Of a stretch of DNA of 64,000 bases, positions 15,738 to 24,740 are shown piece after piece; position 1 is the stretch's first letter, and the number at the start of each line of letters is the position of its first letter. Made by a program: the position numbers and the translations under genes. Under the pieces are notes generated by a model. It was not told where the DNA came from. It searched no databases and saw nothing but the letters and a program-made list of their open reading frames with translations. This stretch comes from Myxococcus sp. RHSTA-1-4. GTDB taxonomy: Bacteria > Myxococcota > Myxococcia > Myxococcales > Myxococcaceae. The stretch lies in contig NZ_JAIQDG010000005.1 of NCBI RefSeq assembly GCF_020037125.1, forward strand, positions 62,001 through 126,000, given 5' to 3'.

Positions 15738-16757
15738 TCACTCGACCCAGTGCTGCTCCGTCAGGATCCGGAAGCCCGTCTCCGTGTCGACGAAGAAGTG
15801 AACCTGGATGCCGGCCCACGGGCCGTTGCTGTAGCTGAGATGGCAGCCCTTGAAGGTGCGGCCAGCGATGCGCGCCTCGAGATCCGCCAGCCCCTCCGCG
15901 ACGACCTCGCTCGAAACCGGGTGGTTGGAGCTGGCGGTGGAGACGGCGCCCGTGACGTAGTCGCGAACTTCGGTGGCGGTGGCCAGCGTCGGACGGTTCG
16001 TCCAGGTGCTCGGGAAGGTGCTGGGGTCGAGGCCGAAGCAGGTCCCCCCGGCGCCGTAGTCATTCCCGTGCTCCCCCGCGATCACGTCCGCCACCTCGAA
16101 GGACAGATCCAGCTTCACGGTCCACTCGTCCTCGGGCAGGGCGTTCACCGCGGAGACGAGCACCTCCAGGGAGTAGCCCATCGTGGCGGCGTTGCGGAGG
16201 TTCCGCAGGCTCACCGCGCCGATGCCGGTCGTGTTGGAGATGGCCTGGACCGAGGTGAACGGACGCAGGTTGATGAGGTTCGTGGCCCCATTCCACGCGT
16301 TGGGCAGGACGGCGTACAGGGTGCTGGCGCTCGCGTTGTTCACCAGGGAGACCATCGCCGAGGCGTCATCGGTGGAGAGGGCGAGCTCGTCCAGGATGCC
16401 GACACAGGTGCTGTCGATGTAACCGAGGGCACGGGCGCCAGTCTCGATCTGGGTCAGACGAAACGAGCCAACCAGGTTGACAGCGGAGACCTCCGCCAGC
16501 GTCACGAAGGGCGCCGTCGAGCGGCGGGCGACGAGGTTGCTGGCGACGTCGCTGGGAAGGTACGCGTCCAGCGTCTCGAATGACGCCGTGTTCACGAAGG
16601 TCAGGATGCCCTGGCACTCGGGGGCAACGTCCACGTCCGTGGTGGTGAGCGGCGCATCCTGGCGCGCGAGTGACGGAGTGGAGGATGGCTCGGATTCGCC
16701 AGGCCCGCAGCCGGCCAGCAGGCTCACGGCAAGAAGGGTGTGACCGAGACGACGCAT
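15738..16757 (-). CDS. Lipoprotein with two ComEA-type helix-hairpin-helix units
   Basis: The ATG at 16757 is preceded by GAGGAG and starts MRRLGHTLLAVSLLAGC, a lipoprotein signal with acylated Cys17; a longer frame to 16871 has no signal. Two similar segments, about residues 55-105 (VNTASFETLDAYL...VARRSTAPFVTLAEV) and 138-190 (VNNASASTLYAVL...GIGAVSLRNL), follow the ComEA-like helix-hairpin-helix rhythm of Asn-x-Ala, Leu, Ile and Gly positions. The rest (190-339) contains two more cysteines and is unassigned. ComEA-type HHH domains bind double-stranded DNA, so this outer-surface protein may bind DNA, though the hairpin glycines are partly degenerate. It appears monocistronic. Confidence 0.65.
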   Translation of the reverse strand: MRRLGHTLLAVSLLAGCGPGESEPSSTPSLARQDAPLTTTDVDVAPECQGILTFVNTASFETLDAYLPSDVASNLVARRSTAPFVTLAEVSAVNLVGSFRLTQIETGARALGYIDSTCVGILDELALSTDDASAMVSLVNNASASTLYAVLPNAWNGATNLINLRPFTSVQAISNTTGIGAVSLRNLRNAATMGYSLEVLVSAVNALPEDEWTVKLDLSFEVADVIAGEHGNDYGAGGTCFGLDPSTFPSTWTNRPTLATATEVRDYVTGAVSTASSNHPVSSEVVAEGLADLEARIAGRTFKGCHLSYSNGPWAGIQVHFFVDTETGFRILTEQHWVE

Positions 16758-16917
16758 CGGAGACTCCTCAGGTGTACGGCGGGGGAAACGGCTCCATACA
16801 CCAATTCCCCCACCTCCCATGTCACGGATGTTGTCACCTCGGCTACAGCCCGGCAGCGTCCGGCGGAACAAATCCGTCTGGGTATAGGAGGAATGGGCGT
16901 GACGAGCTCGGTGCCGG

Positions 16918-19900
16918 TCACGGCCCCCACACCGGCCCGCTCGGGGTGACCGACATCGCCTGGACGCCAGCGCGCAGCGGCGCCAGGGTGACCGGGCCGC
17001 TGGCTGCGTAGCCGAAGCTGCCGCCGGAGCTCTCGATTCCCTTCTCGAAGTGGACCACCGCGCTGCCGCGGGTCGGGTGGAGCAGCGTCACCGTGTACGA
17101 GGTCGATGCCTCGCTGAGCGAGATTTGCAGTGCCCCGCCGCTGGCCGCATCCCGGGCCTGCACCACGTGCAGGAAGTGGCTCACCACCTGCCCGGCGGTC
17201 TCGATCTCGCCGCGGAACTGGCCGACCGGGTACGGGTAGGTGCCGTCGTTGCGCACCGGGCCGCGCTCGTCGACGATTCGCCGGGCCGGGTTGGCCGGCA
17301 CCAGGGTGCTGACCCGCAGCTCCTGGCCGCCGCTGCTCGCCGACCAGGTGTTGCCGGTGAGCACCGGGTTCTCCGGGAAGTGGATGACGAACGTCTTGTC
17401 GACCGAGGCGTCGTTGCGTGCGCTCTCGAGCCGGTCGAACACGATCAAGGTGTCGAGCGGACGGACGAACAGGGTCTCTCGCACCACGCGGCCGGCGTAC
17501 GGGTTGCCGACCTCGGCCTCGCGGTGGGCCCACTCGTCATTCAGGTCGTACACGCCGGTGAGGTCGACCGCGGCGTAGTTGGCCACCGGCGACGAATCGA
17601 GGCGCAGCATCCGTGGCGCGTGGTGGTAGTAGCCGACCGTGCCCAGTCCCTCGAACAGGAGGGTGTTGTGCGCCACCGGCGACTCGCAGTCCACGGCCGC
17701 GCCGCCGGCGTAGCCGATGATTGAATTGGCGTAGCCGACCGTCTCGCGGGTCAGGAACTCGCCGGCCCGCCACAACTGGAAGCTGCCGGCGTCGCGGTGG
17801 GCATGGCCAGCATTGGCGGTCGTGCCGAACTGCAGGTTGACCATGGTGGCATCGGGCGCCCACGCGGTCTTGGCGTACACCATGCCCAGGCCGGGCGCAT
17901 GGTAGTCGAGCGGCAGCTCGGCGAGGTCGCGCGACGGCACCGCCGCCAGCGTATCGCTGTAGACGTACCGGATCAGGCGGTCGTCAATCGGGTGTCCGGT
18001 GAGCTCGAGGAAGCGCTTGGCATAGCCGGCGATCGGCTGGTCCGACCACTCCTCGATCAGTGGGGCGAAGTAGCTGCCCAGCGAGGTCTGCGCGGTGTTG
18101 CTGGGATCCCACCGATTCAACCAGCGCTCGTCGTCGTTGTACGGGAAGGTCTCGAACAACTGGAACTGGCCCATCCGGCTGCGCCCCGGCGTGGTCGAGT
18201 AGATAGACCAGAAGACCGACTCCATGAAGTAGCCGGTCTGGTTCCACATGTCGTGGCCATACAGGCCGAGCGTGGTGAACGGCACCGTCAGGTAGCCGAA
18301 CGTCCGGCGGCCATACGTCGAGCCCTCGTGGGGTGCTCCGCCAGCGCCTGGCCCTTCGAGGTAGGGCCGCAGCGAGAAGTCCCAGCGCGAGTTCATCGCG
18401 TACTGCAAGAGGTCGTCGGCGTACGGCTGGTTCTCGTGCCAGCTGGCGATGGCCCAGAGGATGGAGTTGCGGAAGTAGCCCGTGTAGTAGTTGTTGCCCT
18501 CCATGCCGATGCCGCCCCACGGGTTGGCGTTGAGCGCCTCGATGGCGAAGTTCCAGCGGTCGCGCAAGAGCGTGCGCTCCGCTGGCAGCAGGTGAGCGAA
18601 GCACCAGTCATAGGTGAGGATCACCCCCTCGCCGTACCAGCGGGCTGGGTCGCTCGACACGGTGTTCTCGGTGATGGGGATCTCGGTGCGCACTGCCCAG
18701 TCGATTGCGGCGCGGCACGACGCCGGGGTACCGGTGAGCAGCGAGTGCATCGCCGCGTCGATTGCCTGTTCGGGGCCTTGCACGTTCGCCACCGGGGTGT
18801 ACGGGTGCTGCGCGAAGTGCGCCTGGGCCCGGGCCAGCCGGTCCGCGGTGAACCAGAGCCGAGGGTGCGCCACCGGGATGTCGAGCACCACGGGCGGCCC
18901 GTTGGCGACGGTGAGCATGATGGGAGCCGAGGTCGTGCGGTTGCCGGCGCGGTCACGCGCCACCGCCGTCACCGGGAAGGTGCCATTGCCCAGCCTGGTG
19001 GTGGTGACGTTGATCCAATACGGATAGCTGAGGTCCTCGGCCCCGAAGTCCTGGCCGTTCACCTGCAGCTGGACGCCGGCGACCGTCACGTTGTCGTAGG
19101 CATCGATCTTGATCTGGATGGTGCCGCCCACCGTGACTCCGCTCGAGGGCGCGGCGATCTGAACCTCGGGGGGAGTGACGTCGGGCGGAGGCGCGCTCAC
19201 GTTGAGCGATACCGGTGCCGAGAGGGTGACGTTGCCAGCGGCGTCACGAGCCACGGCGGTCAGCTGCCGGGTGCCGTAGGGCTGCAGCGCCTCGGTGTCG
19301 AGCGTCACCGACCAGGGAGCGGCCACGTCCGCCTCGCCGACCTGAGCGCCGTCGAGCTCGACGTGCACCCGGGTGACGCCAACGTCGTCGGTCGCGCTCA
19401 TCCGCACCGTGAAGGGGCCGCTCACCGTCTCGCCGGCGACCGGCGCGGTGATTTGCACCTCGGGGGCCGAGGTGTCGACGAGCTCGTTGTCGATGGTGAT
19501 TCGCACGGAGGCCGAGGTGGTGAGGTTGCCGGCGGCGTCGCGCGCGTGCGCGGTCAGCACGTGGTCGCCATTGCGGAACTGGCGGGTGTCGAGTTGCGCC
19601 GAGTCGAGGTTGCGGCCGTCGATGCGCAGCTGCACGCTGGCCACGCCGACGTTGTCGCTCGCGTCCACCACGATGCCGATCACGCCCTCCACCGTCGCGC
19701 CACCCGCGGGCGACGTGATTGCGACCGACGGAGGCGAGGTATCGCTGCGCGGTGCGGGCGGGTTGTACTCGATGGTGAGGAGCGGCTGTCGCTCCGGCTG
19801 GGCCGCCAGGCTGGTGAACACCTTGGCCACCTTGCCGGCCTTCGTATTCGCCAGCATCACGCCCTGGTTGGTCGACGGGTCATCGACCCACGACTGCACC

Positions 19901-20442
19901 ACCGCCACGTCGAGCGGTACCTCGTGCACGCTCACCGTGGCCGGAAACGAGCTGATTGCGAATGACGGACCGGCGAGCAGGTCCGTTCCCTGCCCGACTG
20001 CCCCCAGCCGGTCCCACTCCAGCCCATCATCTCGGAACTGCCATCCCAGGCCGTTGGCCAGCAGGCTCCAGGGCGCCTGCACATACGAGCCGCGGATCGA
20101 GAAGTCACCGGCATATGTCTCCACCGCGAACCTCAGCGTGGCGCTCTGCACCACGGAGCCGGGCGGCACACCCGGCTGCGGGAAGCGCAGCAGCGTCTCG
20201 ACCTCATAGTCCTCGGTCTGGAACACGCCGAGCAGCACCTGGTTGCGGTGCGCCGCGCCGTTCAGGGTGATGCCTTGGCTGGTGATCGCCACCGCCTCCG
20301 ACAGCGTCACCGACGACGTCACGGCCTGCTGCACGCTCCCCGTGCCGAGCTCCCGCTCGCCACCCTTCGTGCATCCGGCGAGCATGAGCGCGGTGAGCAC
20401 CCCTGCCCACAATCCCGTCACGCGGTTTAATCTCGAATTCAT
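16918..20442 (-). CDS. Lipoprotein with DNRLRE domain, three Ig-like domains and heparinase II/III-type polysaccharide lyase
   Basis: The product has 1174 residues. MNSRLNRVTGLWAGVLTALM then LAGC gives a lipobox with Cys24. Residues about 45-230 match DNRLRE-type domains (TLLRFPQP...VQSATLRF; SWVDDPSTNQGVMLAN). Three Ig-like repeats follow at about 238-320, 328-415 and 424-512, each opening with a P(S/E)VxI(T/A)xP motif and containing a D-N-V-(G/T)-V loop. The remainder has the alpha/alpha barrel and beta-sheet layout of heparinase II/III-type lyases, with a metal and catalytic region at NAGHAHRDAGSFQLW. It would cleave an acidic polysaccharide (alginate, heparin-like or chondroitin-like; not resolvable here) at the cell surface. 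The Ig and DNRLRE parts probably bind substrate or space the enzyme from the membrane. Confidence 0.88.
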   Translation of the reverse strand: MNSRLNRVTGLWAGVLTALMLAGCTKGGERELGTGSVQQAVTSSVTLSEAVAITSQGITLNGAAHRNQVLLGVFQTEDYEVETLLRFPQPGVPPGSVVQSATLRFAVETYAGDFSIRGSYVQAPWSLLANGLGWQFRDDGLEWDRLGAVGQGTDLLAGPSFAISSFPATVSVHEVPLDVAVVQSWVDDPSTNQGVMLANTKAGKVAKVFTSLAAQPERQPLLTIEYNPPAPRSDTSPPSVAITSPAGGATVEGVIGIVVDASDNVGVASVQLRIDGRNLDSAQLDTRQFRNGDHVLTAHARDAAGNLTTSASVRITIDNELVDTSAPEVQITAPVAGETVSGPFTVRMSATDDVGVTRVHVELDGAQVGEADVAAPWSVTLDTEALQPYGTRQLTAVARDAAGNVTLSAPVSLNVSAPPPDVTPPEVQIAAPSSGVTVGGTIQIKIDAYDNVTVAGVQLQVNGQDFGAEDLSYPYWINVTTTRLGNGTFPVTAVARDRAGNRTTSAPIMLTVANGPPVVLDIPVAHPRLWFTADRLARAQAHFAQHPYTPVANVQGPEQAIDAAMHSLLTGTPASCRAAIDWAVRTEIPITENTVSSDPARWYGEGVILTYDWCFAHLLPAERTLLRDRWNFAIEALNANPWGGIGMEGNNYYTGYFRNSILWAIASWHENQPYADDLLQYAMNSRWDFSLRPYLEGPGAGGAPHEGSTYGRRTFGYLTVPFTTLGLYGHDMWNQTGYFMESVFWSIYSTTPGRSRMGQFQLFETFPYNDDERWLNRWDPSNTAQTSLGSYFAPLIEEWSDQPIAGYAKRFLELTGHPIDDRLIRYVYSDTLAAVPSRDLAELPLDYHAPGLGMVYAKTAWAPDATMVNLQFGTTANAGHAHRDAGSFQLWRAGEFLTRETVGYANSIIGYAGGAAVDCESPVAHNTLLFEGLGTVGYYHHAPRMLRLDSSPVANYAAVDLTGVYDLNDEWAHREAEVGNPYAGRVVRETLFVRPLDTLIVFDRLESARNDASVDKTFVIHFPENPVLTGNTWSASSGGQELRVSTLVPANPARRIVDERGPVRNDGTYPYPVGQFRGEIETAGQVVSHFLHVVQARDAASGGALQISLSEASTSYTVTLLHPTRGSAVVHFEKGIESSGGSFGYAASGPVTLAPLRAGVQAMSVTPSGPVWGP

Positions 20443-20519
20443 TGTCTTACGGCTACTAGCGTACCCATGACAGGAAGTCCACCGGCCGGCGTCGAAGGGG
20501 CGCCCCCCAAGCGGTGGAG

Positions 20520-23234
20520 TTACAGCGAGAGGCGCCAGGGCTCGGCGCCGTGGGTGCCGTCATCCGCGCTGAAGAGGATGGCGTCGCCGACGCGCGTGAA
20601 GAGCCCCGGCGCCGAGGTGCCAGGCCCCGGGGCGAGGTCCCCCACCATGCGCGTTCCGGCCTCGGTGCCGTCGGACACCCACGGCTCCGAGCCGTGCACC
20701 CCATCCGAGGCCCGGAAGAACACCAGCCCTTCCTCCAGCCCGAGGAACGGCGCGAACTCCACGCCGCCGCCGGTCCCCGGGAGGATGTCCTTCACGAGGC
20801 GCGTCCCCTCTTCCGTGCCATCCGAGCACCACAGCTCGCGGCCGTACTGGGCGGTGCGCCCCACGAAGCAGACGCCGTTGCCCACGGCGACCAGCGGGTG
20901 GAGCTCGCTGAAGGGTGTCAGCGTCACCCGCGAGGCCTCGCCGGTCAGGCTGTCGTACTTCCAGAGCTCGGGAGCCACCCAGTCATCGAAGCGGAAGAAG
21001 AGCGTGTGGCCCACCGGCGTCAGCTCCGTCGCCGGGTAGTACTCCGCCAGGGGCGAAGGCACGACGATGCGCGCCGGCGGCCCACCGGCCGCGTCCAGCT
21101 TCCACAGGGAGGCGACGAGCCTGCCCGCGTCCTCGATGAAGGCCGTGAAGTAGAGCGTCCCGTTCATCACCGTCAGGTTGGACGGCGAGGAGGAGCCGCC
21201 CGGCCACAGGTCCGCCACGAGCCGCGTGCCCGCCTCCGTGCCGTCGCTCCGCCACAGCTCGATGCCGTGCACCCCGTCCTGCGCCGTGAAGTAGAGCGTT
21301 CCGCCCACGGCGACGAGGTGCTGGGGCACTCCGCCCTGGCTTCCCGGCCAGATGTCCTTCACGCGCACGGTGCCGGCCTCCGTCCCGTCGCTCTTCCACA
21401 GCTCGGTGCCCCACGTGCCCCCCGCGGCGGTGAAGAACAGCGTTCCCCCCACGTCCGTGAGGTCCGACACGTTCGGGCCGTAGTACGAGCCGGACGAGAT
21501 GTTCTTCACACGCACGGTGCCGGCCTCCGTCCCGTCGCTCTTCCACAGTTGCCGGTCATCGCCTGGCGAGAAGAAGAGCAGGCTCCCCACCTTCCGCGGC
21601 GTGAAGAGGGACTGGGAGAAGCCGCCCTTCACCCGCACGGTGCCCGCCCCGGTGCCATCCGTCTTCCACAGCTCGACGCCGTTGCCGGTGCTGGCGGAGA
21701 AGTAGACCGTTCCGCCCACGTCCACCACGAACTCGGGAGCGCTCCCGCTGCCCGGCGCGTTGAGGTCCGCCACGAGCGCCGTGCCCGGCAGCGTGCCATC
21801 CGTCCTCCACAGCTCGAGGCCATGGATGCCGTCGTTCGCCGCGAAGAAGAGGGCATCTCCCAGGGCGAGGGACGGGGCGAGGTAGAGGCCCCCATTGAGA
21901 TGGGGCCAGACGAAGCCCTGCACCGGGGTGGAGCCCGTTCCCGTGCTCCCCACCGACCACATCTCCACGGGGCTCCCCCACGACGCGCCACTCACGAGGA
22001 AGTGCAGACGCGACCCGAGCCGGACGAGCGCCTCGGTGCTGAGCATCGCGTGCTCCGGGAAGTCGGAGACCCGCACGGTGCCCGCCTCGGTGCCATCCGT
22101 CTTCCACAGCTGCTTGCCCGCCACGTTGTCGAAAGCGGTGAAGTAGAGCGCACCGTCCAGTTCGGCCAGGGCCCCCGGCATGGAGGACCCGCTCCCGGGG
22201 AGGATGTCCTTCACGCGCACGGTGCCCGCCGCCGTGCCGTCCGTCTTCCACAGCTCGCGTCCGGATGGGCCATCCACGGCGGAGAAGTAGAGCGCCCCAC
22301 CGAGACGCTGGAAGCCCATTGGATAGAAGTCCGGCCCCCGGGGAGTGCCGCCCTTCACCTTCACGGTGCCCGCCGCCGTTCCGTCCGTCTTCCAGAGCTG
22401 GGTGTCGTTGCCCTCCATGAACACCGTGAAGAAGAGGTTCCCTTCCAGCTCCACCATGTCACCGATGAGGGAGCTGTCGCCGCCGGGAGTGAGGTCCACC
22501 ACCATCACGGTGCCGGCTTCCGTGCCATCGCTCTTCCACAACTCCGTGCCGTGCGCTTCCTCGTAGGCCAGGAAGTAGAGCGTGCCGTTCACGTTCCGGA
22601 GCTCCCGCACGTGCGAGAGGCCGTTCGGGTCGATGTCCTTCACCTGCACGGTGCCCGCCGCCGTCCCGTCCGTCCTCCACAGCCCCACTTCGGTGCCCTC
22701 TCCGCCGGGGAAGTAGAGCGCGCCATTCAGGACGACGTGCGGCGTGTCGGGGTCCGCGCCCGGCCCTCCCTCCAACACGAGCCGGGTGCCCTCGGGCGTC
22801 CCGTCGCTCCGCCAGAGCCGGCGAGGCCCTCCGCCTCCGTCATACGCCGTGAAGTAGAGGATGCCGTCCATCACGGTGAACTGCGCCGGGTCGGAGGCAT
22901 ACACTCCCGGGTAGATGTCCCGCACCAGCCGGGTGCCCGCCTGCGTCCCATCGCTCACCCACAGCTCCTGGCCGTGGCGGACGTCCCAGGCCCTGAAGAA
23001 GAACCGGGTGCCAACCTGGATGAAGCCGGACGGCTCCGAGCCGACATCGGGCGGAAAGACCGAGGGCGGGCGGACGTCATGCACCAGCTCCGCCGCGCCC
23101 ACCGCGAGCGCACTCCGGGACAGGGCGCTTCCTTCCAGGCTCGCGGGCACGTCACCCGCCGCGTCTGAACAGCCGGCTCCCGCAATCCAGCACACCACCA
23201 GACCGCCCACCGTGCTCTGAACTGATTTCAGCAT
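20520..23234 (-). CDS. ELWxxDGT-repeat lipoprotein
   Basis: The ATG at 23234 has GGAGGAG upstream and begins a lipoprotein signal (MLKSVQSTVGGLVVCW, then IAGAGC). The 904-residue product is built almost entirely of about 18 copies of a roughly 48-residue unit with the core ELWKTDGTAAGTVRVKDI, each followed by a GxLYFxA strand. This repeat family (ELWxxDGT) is typical of Myxococcales and probably folds as beta-propellers. The protein should sit on the outer membrane surface. No catalytic residues are identifiable. Binding or adhesion is the likeliest role, but that is inference. It is divergent from the secreted GPLGP-repeat gene, with a 233-bp shared upstream region. Confidence 0.9.
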   Translation of the reverse strand: MLKSVQSTVGGLVVCWIAGAGCSDAAGDVPASLEGSALSRSALAVGAAELVHDVRPPSVFPPDVGSEPSGFIQVGTRFFFRAWDVRHGQELWVSDGTQAGTRLVRDIYPGVYASDPAQFTVMDGILYFTAYDGGGGPRRLWRSDGTPEGTRLVLEGGPGADPDTPHVVLNGALYFPGGEGTEVGLWRTDGTAAGTVQVKDIDPNGLSHVRELRNVNGTLYFLAYEEAHGTELWKSDGTEAGTVMVVDLTPGGDSSLIGDMVELEGNLFFTVFMEGNDTQLWKTDGTAAGTVKVKGGTPRGPDFYPMGFQRLGGALYFSAVDGPSGRELWKTDGTAAGTVRVKDILPGSGSSMPGALAELDGALYFTAFDNVAGKQLWKTDGTEAGTVRVSDFPEHAMLSTEALVRLGSRLHFLVSGASWGSPVEMWSVGSTGTGSTPVQGFVWPHLNGGLYLAPSLALGDALFFAANDGIHGLELWRTDGTLPGTALVADLNAPGSGSAPEFVVDVGGTVYFSASTGNGVELWKTDGTGAGTVRVKGGFSQSLFTPRKVGSLLFFSPGDDRQLWKSDGTEAGTVRVKNISSGSYYGPNVSDLTDVGGTLFFTAAGGTWGTELWKSDGTEAGTVRVKDIWPGSQGGVPQHLVAVGGTLYFTAQDGVHGIELWRSDGTEAGTRLVADLWPGGSSSPSNLTVMNGTLYFTAFIEDAGRLVASLWKLDAAGGPPARIVVPSPLAEYYPATELTPVGHTLFFRFDDWVAPELWKYDSLTGEASRVTLTPFSELHPLVAVGNGVCFVGRTAQYGRELWCSDGTEEGTRLVKDILPGTGGGVEFAPFLGLEEGLVFFRASDGVHGSEPWVSDGTEAGTRMVGDLAPGPGTSAPGLFTRVGDAILFSADDGTHGAEPWRLSL

Positions 23235-23467
23235 CACCGGGTACTCCTCCTGGCCAGCCCGCATTGCGCGGGGGTGTTCAAGGCATACGCAGCGACGCCG
23301 TATTCCTGGCAACCCCAGACAGCGCACGAAGTTCGAACCCGGAAGAGTCCGCTCGGCATGGAAATCTTTGACGTGGCAGCCCGGAGTATGGGTATTGGCA
23401 TTATGGCTTGTATTCACGCACAGAGCGCCATACATGGCCGCGCACTTCGGAGCCCCAAGGAGGGGAC

Positions 23468-24493
23468 GTGAAACGCAACAACATCTTGAGCTTGTTGGTG
23501 GGAGTTGTCCTCGCGCAGCCGGTGTGGGCGCAGCAGAAGTACGTCAGCGCCAGCTCCGTGGAGGCGCTCAACGGGAGTCTGTCTTCCGTGCAGCCCGCCG
23601 TCCTCACGCCGTCCAACGCGGCGTCCTACCTCTCGTCGAGCAGCGCGCTCGGCTATGACGGCCCCCTCGGGCCCTACGGCCCCCTGGGGATGCTCGGCCC
23701 CATCGGGGACAACATGTGGAACCCGTCGTACTGGATCAGCGCCATCGGCGACTGGTCCGACTGGTCCGACGACATGACGGATCTGGGAGGCCCGCTGAGC
23801 GAGGCCGGCCCGCTGGGCCCCACCGGCCCGCTCAGCGCCACGGCGTACTGGGTGGACCTGCCGGCCATCAACGACTTCGGCAAGCAGCTCCAGGCGGGCG
23901 GCGTGTGGACGGTGCTCGGGCCGGTGGGGCCGCTGGGCGCGCTGGGGCCCCTGGGGCCCCTCGGGCCGGTGGGCGCGCATGGCTACGCCACGGATTCCGA
24001 CGGGCGCTACGTCCACAACAGCGTGGAGATGCGCACCGTGTCCGTGCCCTACAGCGGCAGCACGCGCGTGTATGGCCTCTACGAGAAGTACACCGAGTCC
24101 TACGCCAAGACGAAGACGGACAACGACACGTCGTTCATGGTGGAGGGCTACATCGCCTATCCCTACGACGAGATCGACAGCTACCCGTTCTACTCGGGTG
24201 AGAGCCAGTTCGTGACCATCCTCCTCACGCCGCTCTACGCGCTGGATGACTTCGACCTGTACGTCTCCGACCAGACGGGGCAGGTGCTCGCCTACTCCTC
24301 CTCCGGGCCCTTCGTCGACTACGTGCAGGTCAAGGTCCCCGCCAACACGCTGCTGGTGGCGCACGTGCAGCTCTACTCCACGGGCCACTACCTCACGAAG
24401 GACTACCGCCTCTACGTGACGGGCTCCACGCAGCACATCAACACCACGGACATCACGGGCAACCACCAGGTCCCCGTGTACCCGTTCCCGTGA
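23468..24493 (+). CDS. Secreted protein with GPLGPxGPLG repeats
   Basis: The GTG at 23468 is well placed after AAGGAGG (23457-23463) and begins a signal peptide, MKRNNILSLLVGVVLAQP, with cleavage after VWA. The mature part carries three clusters of collagen-like but non-triplet repeats: GPLGPYGPLGMLGPIG, AGPLGPTGPL and LGPVGPLGALGPLGPLGPVG (about residues 66-172). A C-terminal beta-rich domain of about 170 residues follows (VPYSGSTRVYGLYEKY; DDFDLYVSDQTGQVLAYS), similar in feel to pre-peptidase C-terminal or PPC-like domains. I do not know a named family for the whole. It is probably an extracellular structural or cell-surface protein. Confidence 0.75.
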   Translation: MKRNNILSLLVGVVLAQPVWAQQKYVSASSVEALNGSLSSVQPAVLTPSNAASYLSSSSALGYDGPLGPYGPLGMLGPIGDNMWNPSYWISAIGDWSDWSDDMTDLGGPLSEAGPLGPTGPLSATAYWVDLPAINDFGKQLQAGGVWTVLGPVGPLGALGPLGPLGPVGAHGYATDSDGRYVHNSVEMRTVSVPYSGSTRVYGLYEKYTESYAKTKTDNDTSFMVEGYIAYPYDEIDSYPFYSGESQFVTILLTPLYALDDFDLYVSDQTGQVLAYSSSGPFVDYVQVKVPANTLLVAHVQLYSTGHYLTKDYRLYVTGSTQHINTTDITGNHQVPVYPFP

Positions 24494-24740
24494 AGCACGC
24501 GCGGGGTTGAAGCAGGTGCGGGGCCGCCCACCGGACGCACGCCGCGTCAAAGCATCAGCATCAGAAAGATGGGAGGCGGCTTGAAGGCGAGGGCTGGAGC
24601 GCAGGGCGGCGCTGCGGCCCTCCCCCCTGCAACGACCCATGAGCACCTGCCCGCCGTCGTTCACCTTGAAGGTGCCGTGGGTGGTGAGGCGCGCCAGCGA
24701 ATGTTAAAACGCGGCATTCCTGCTCATGGAAGGGCCTCGA

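Noticed and set aside
23366..23415. A sigma-54 or sigma-70 promoter before the GPLGP gene (TTTGAC, TTGGCATTATGGCTTG)
   Set aside because: Neither the -24/-12 spacing nor the -35/-10 spacing fits well enough to annotate.
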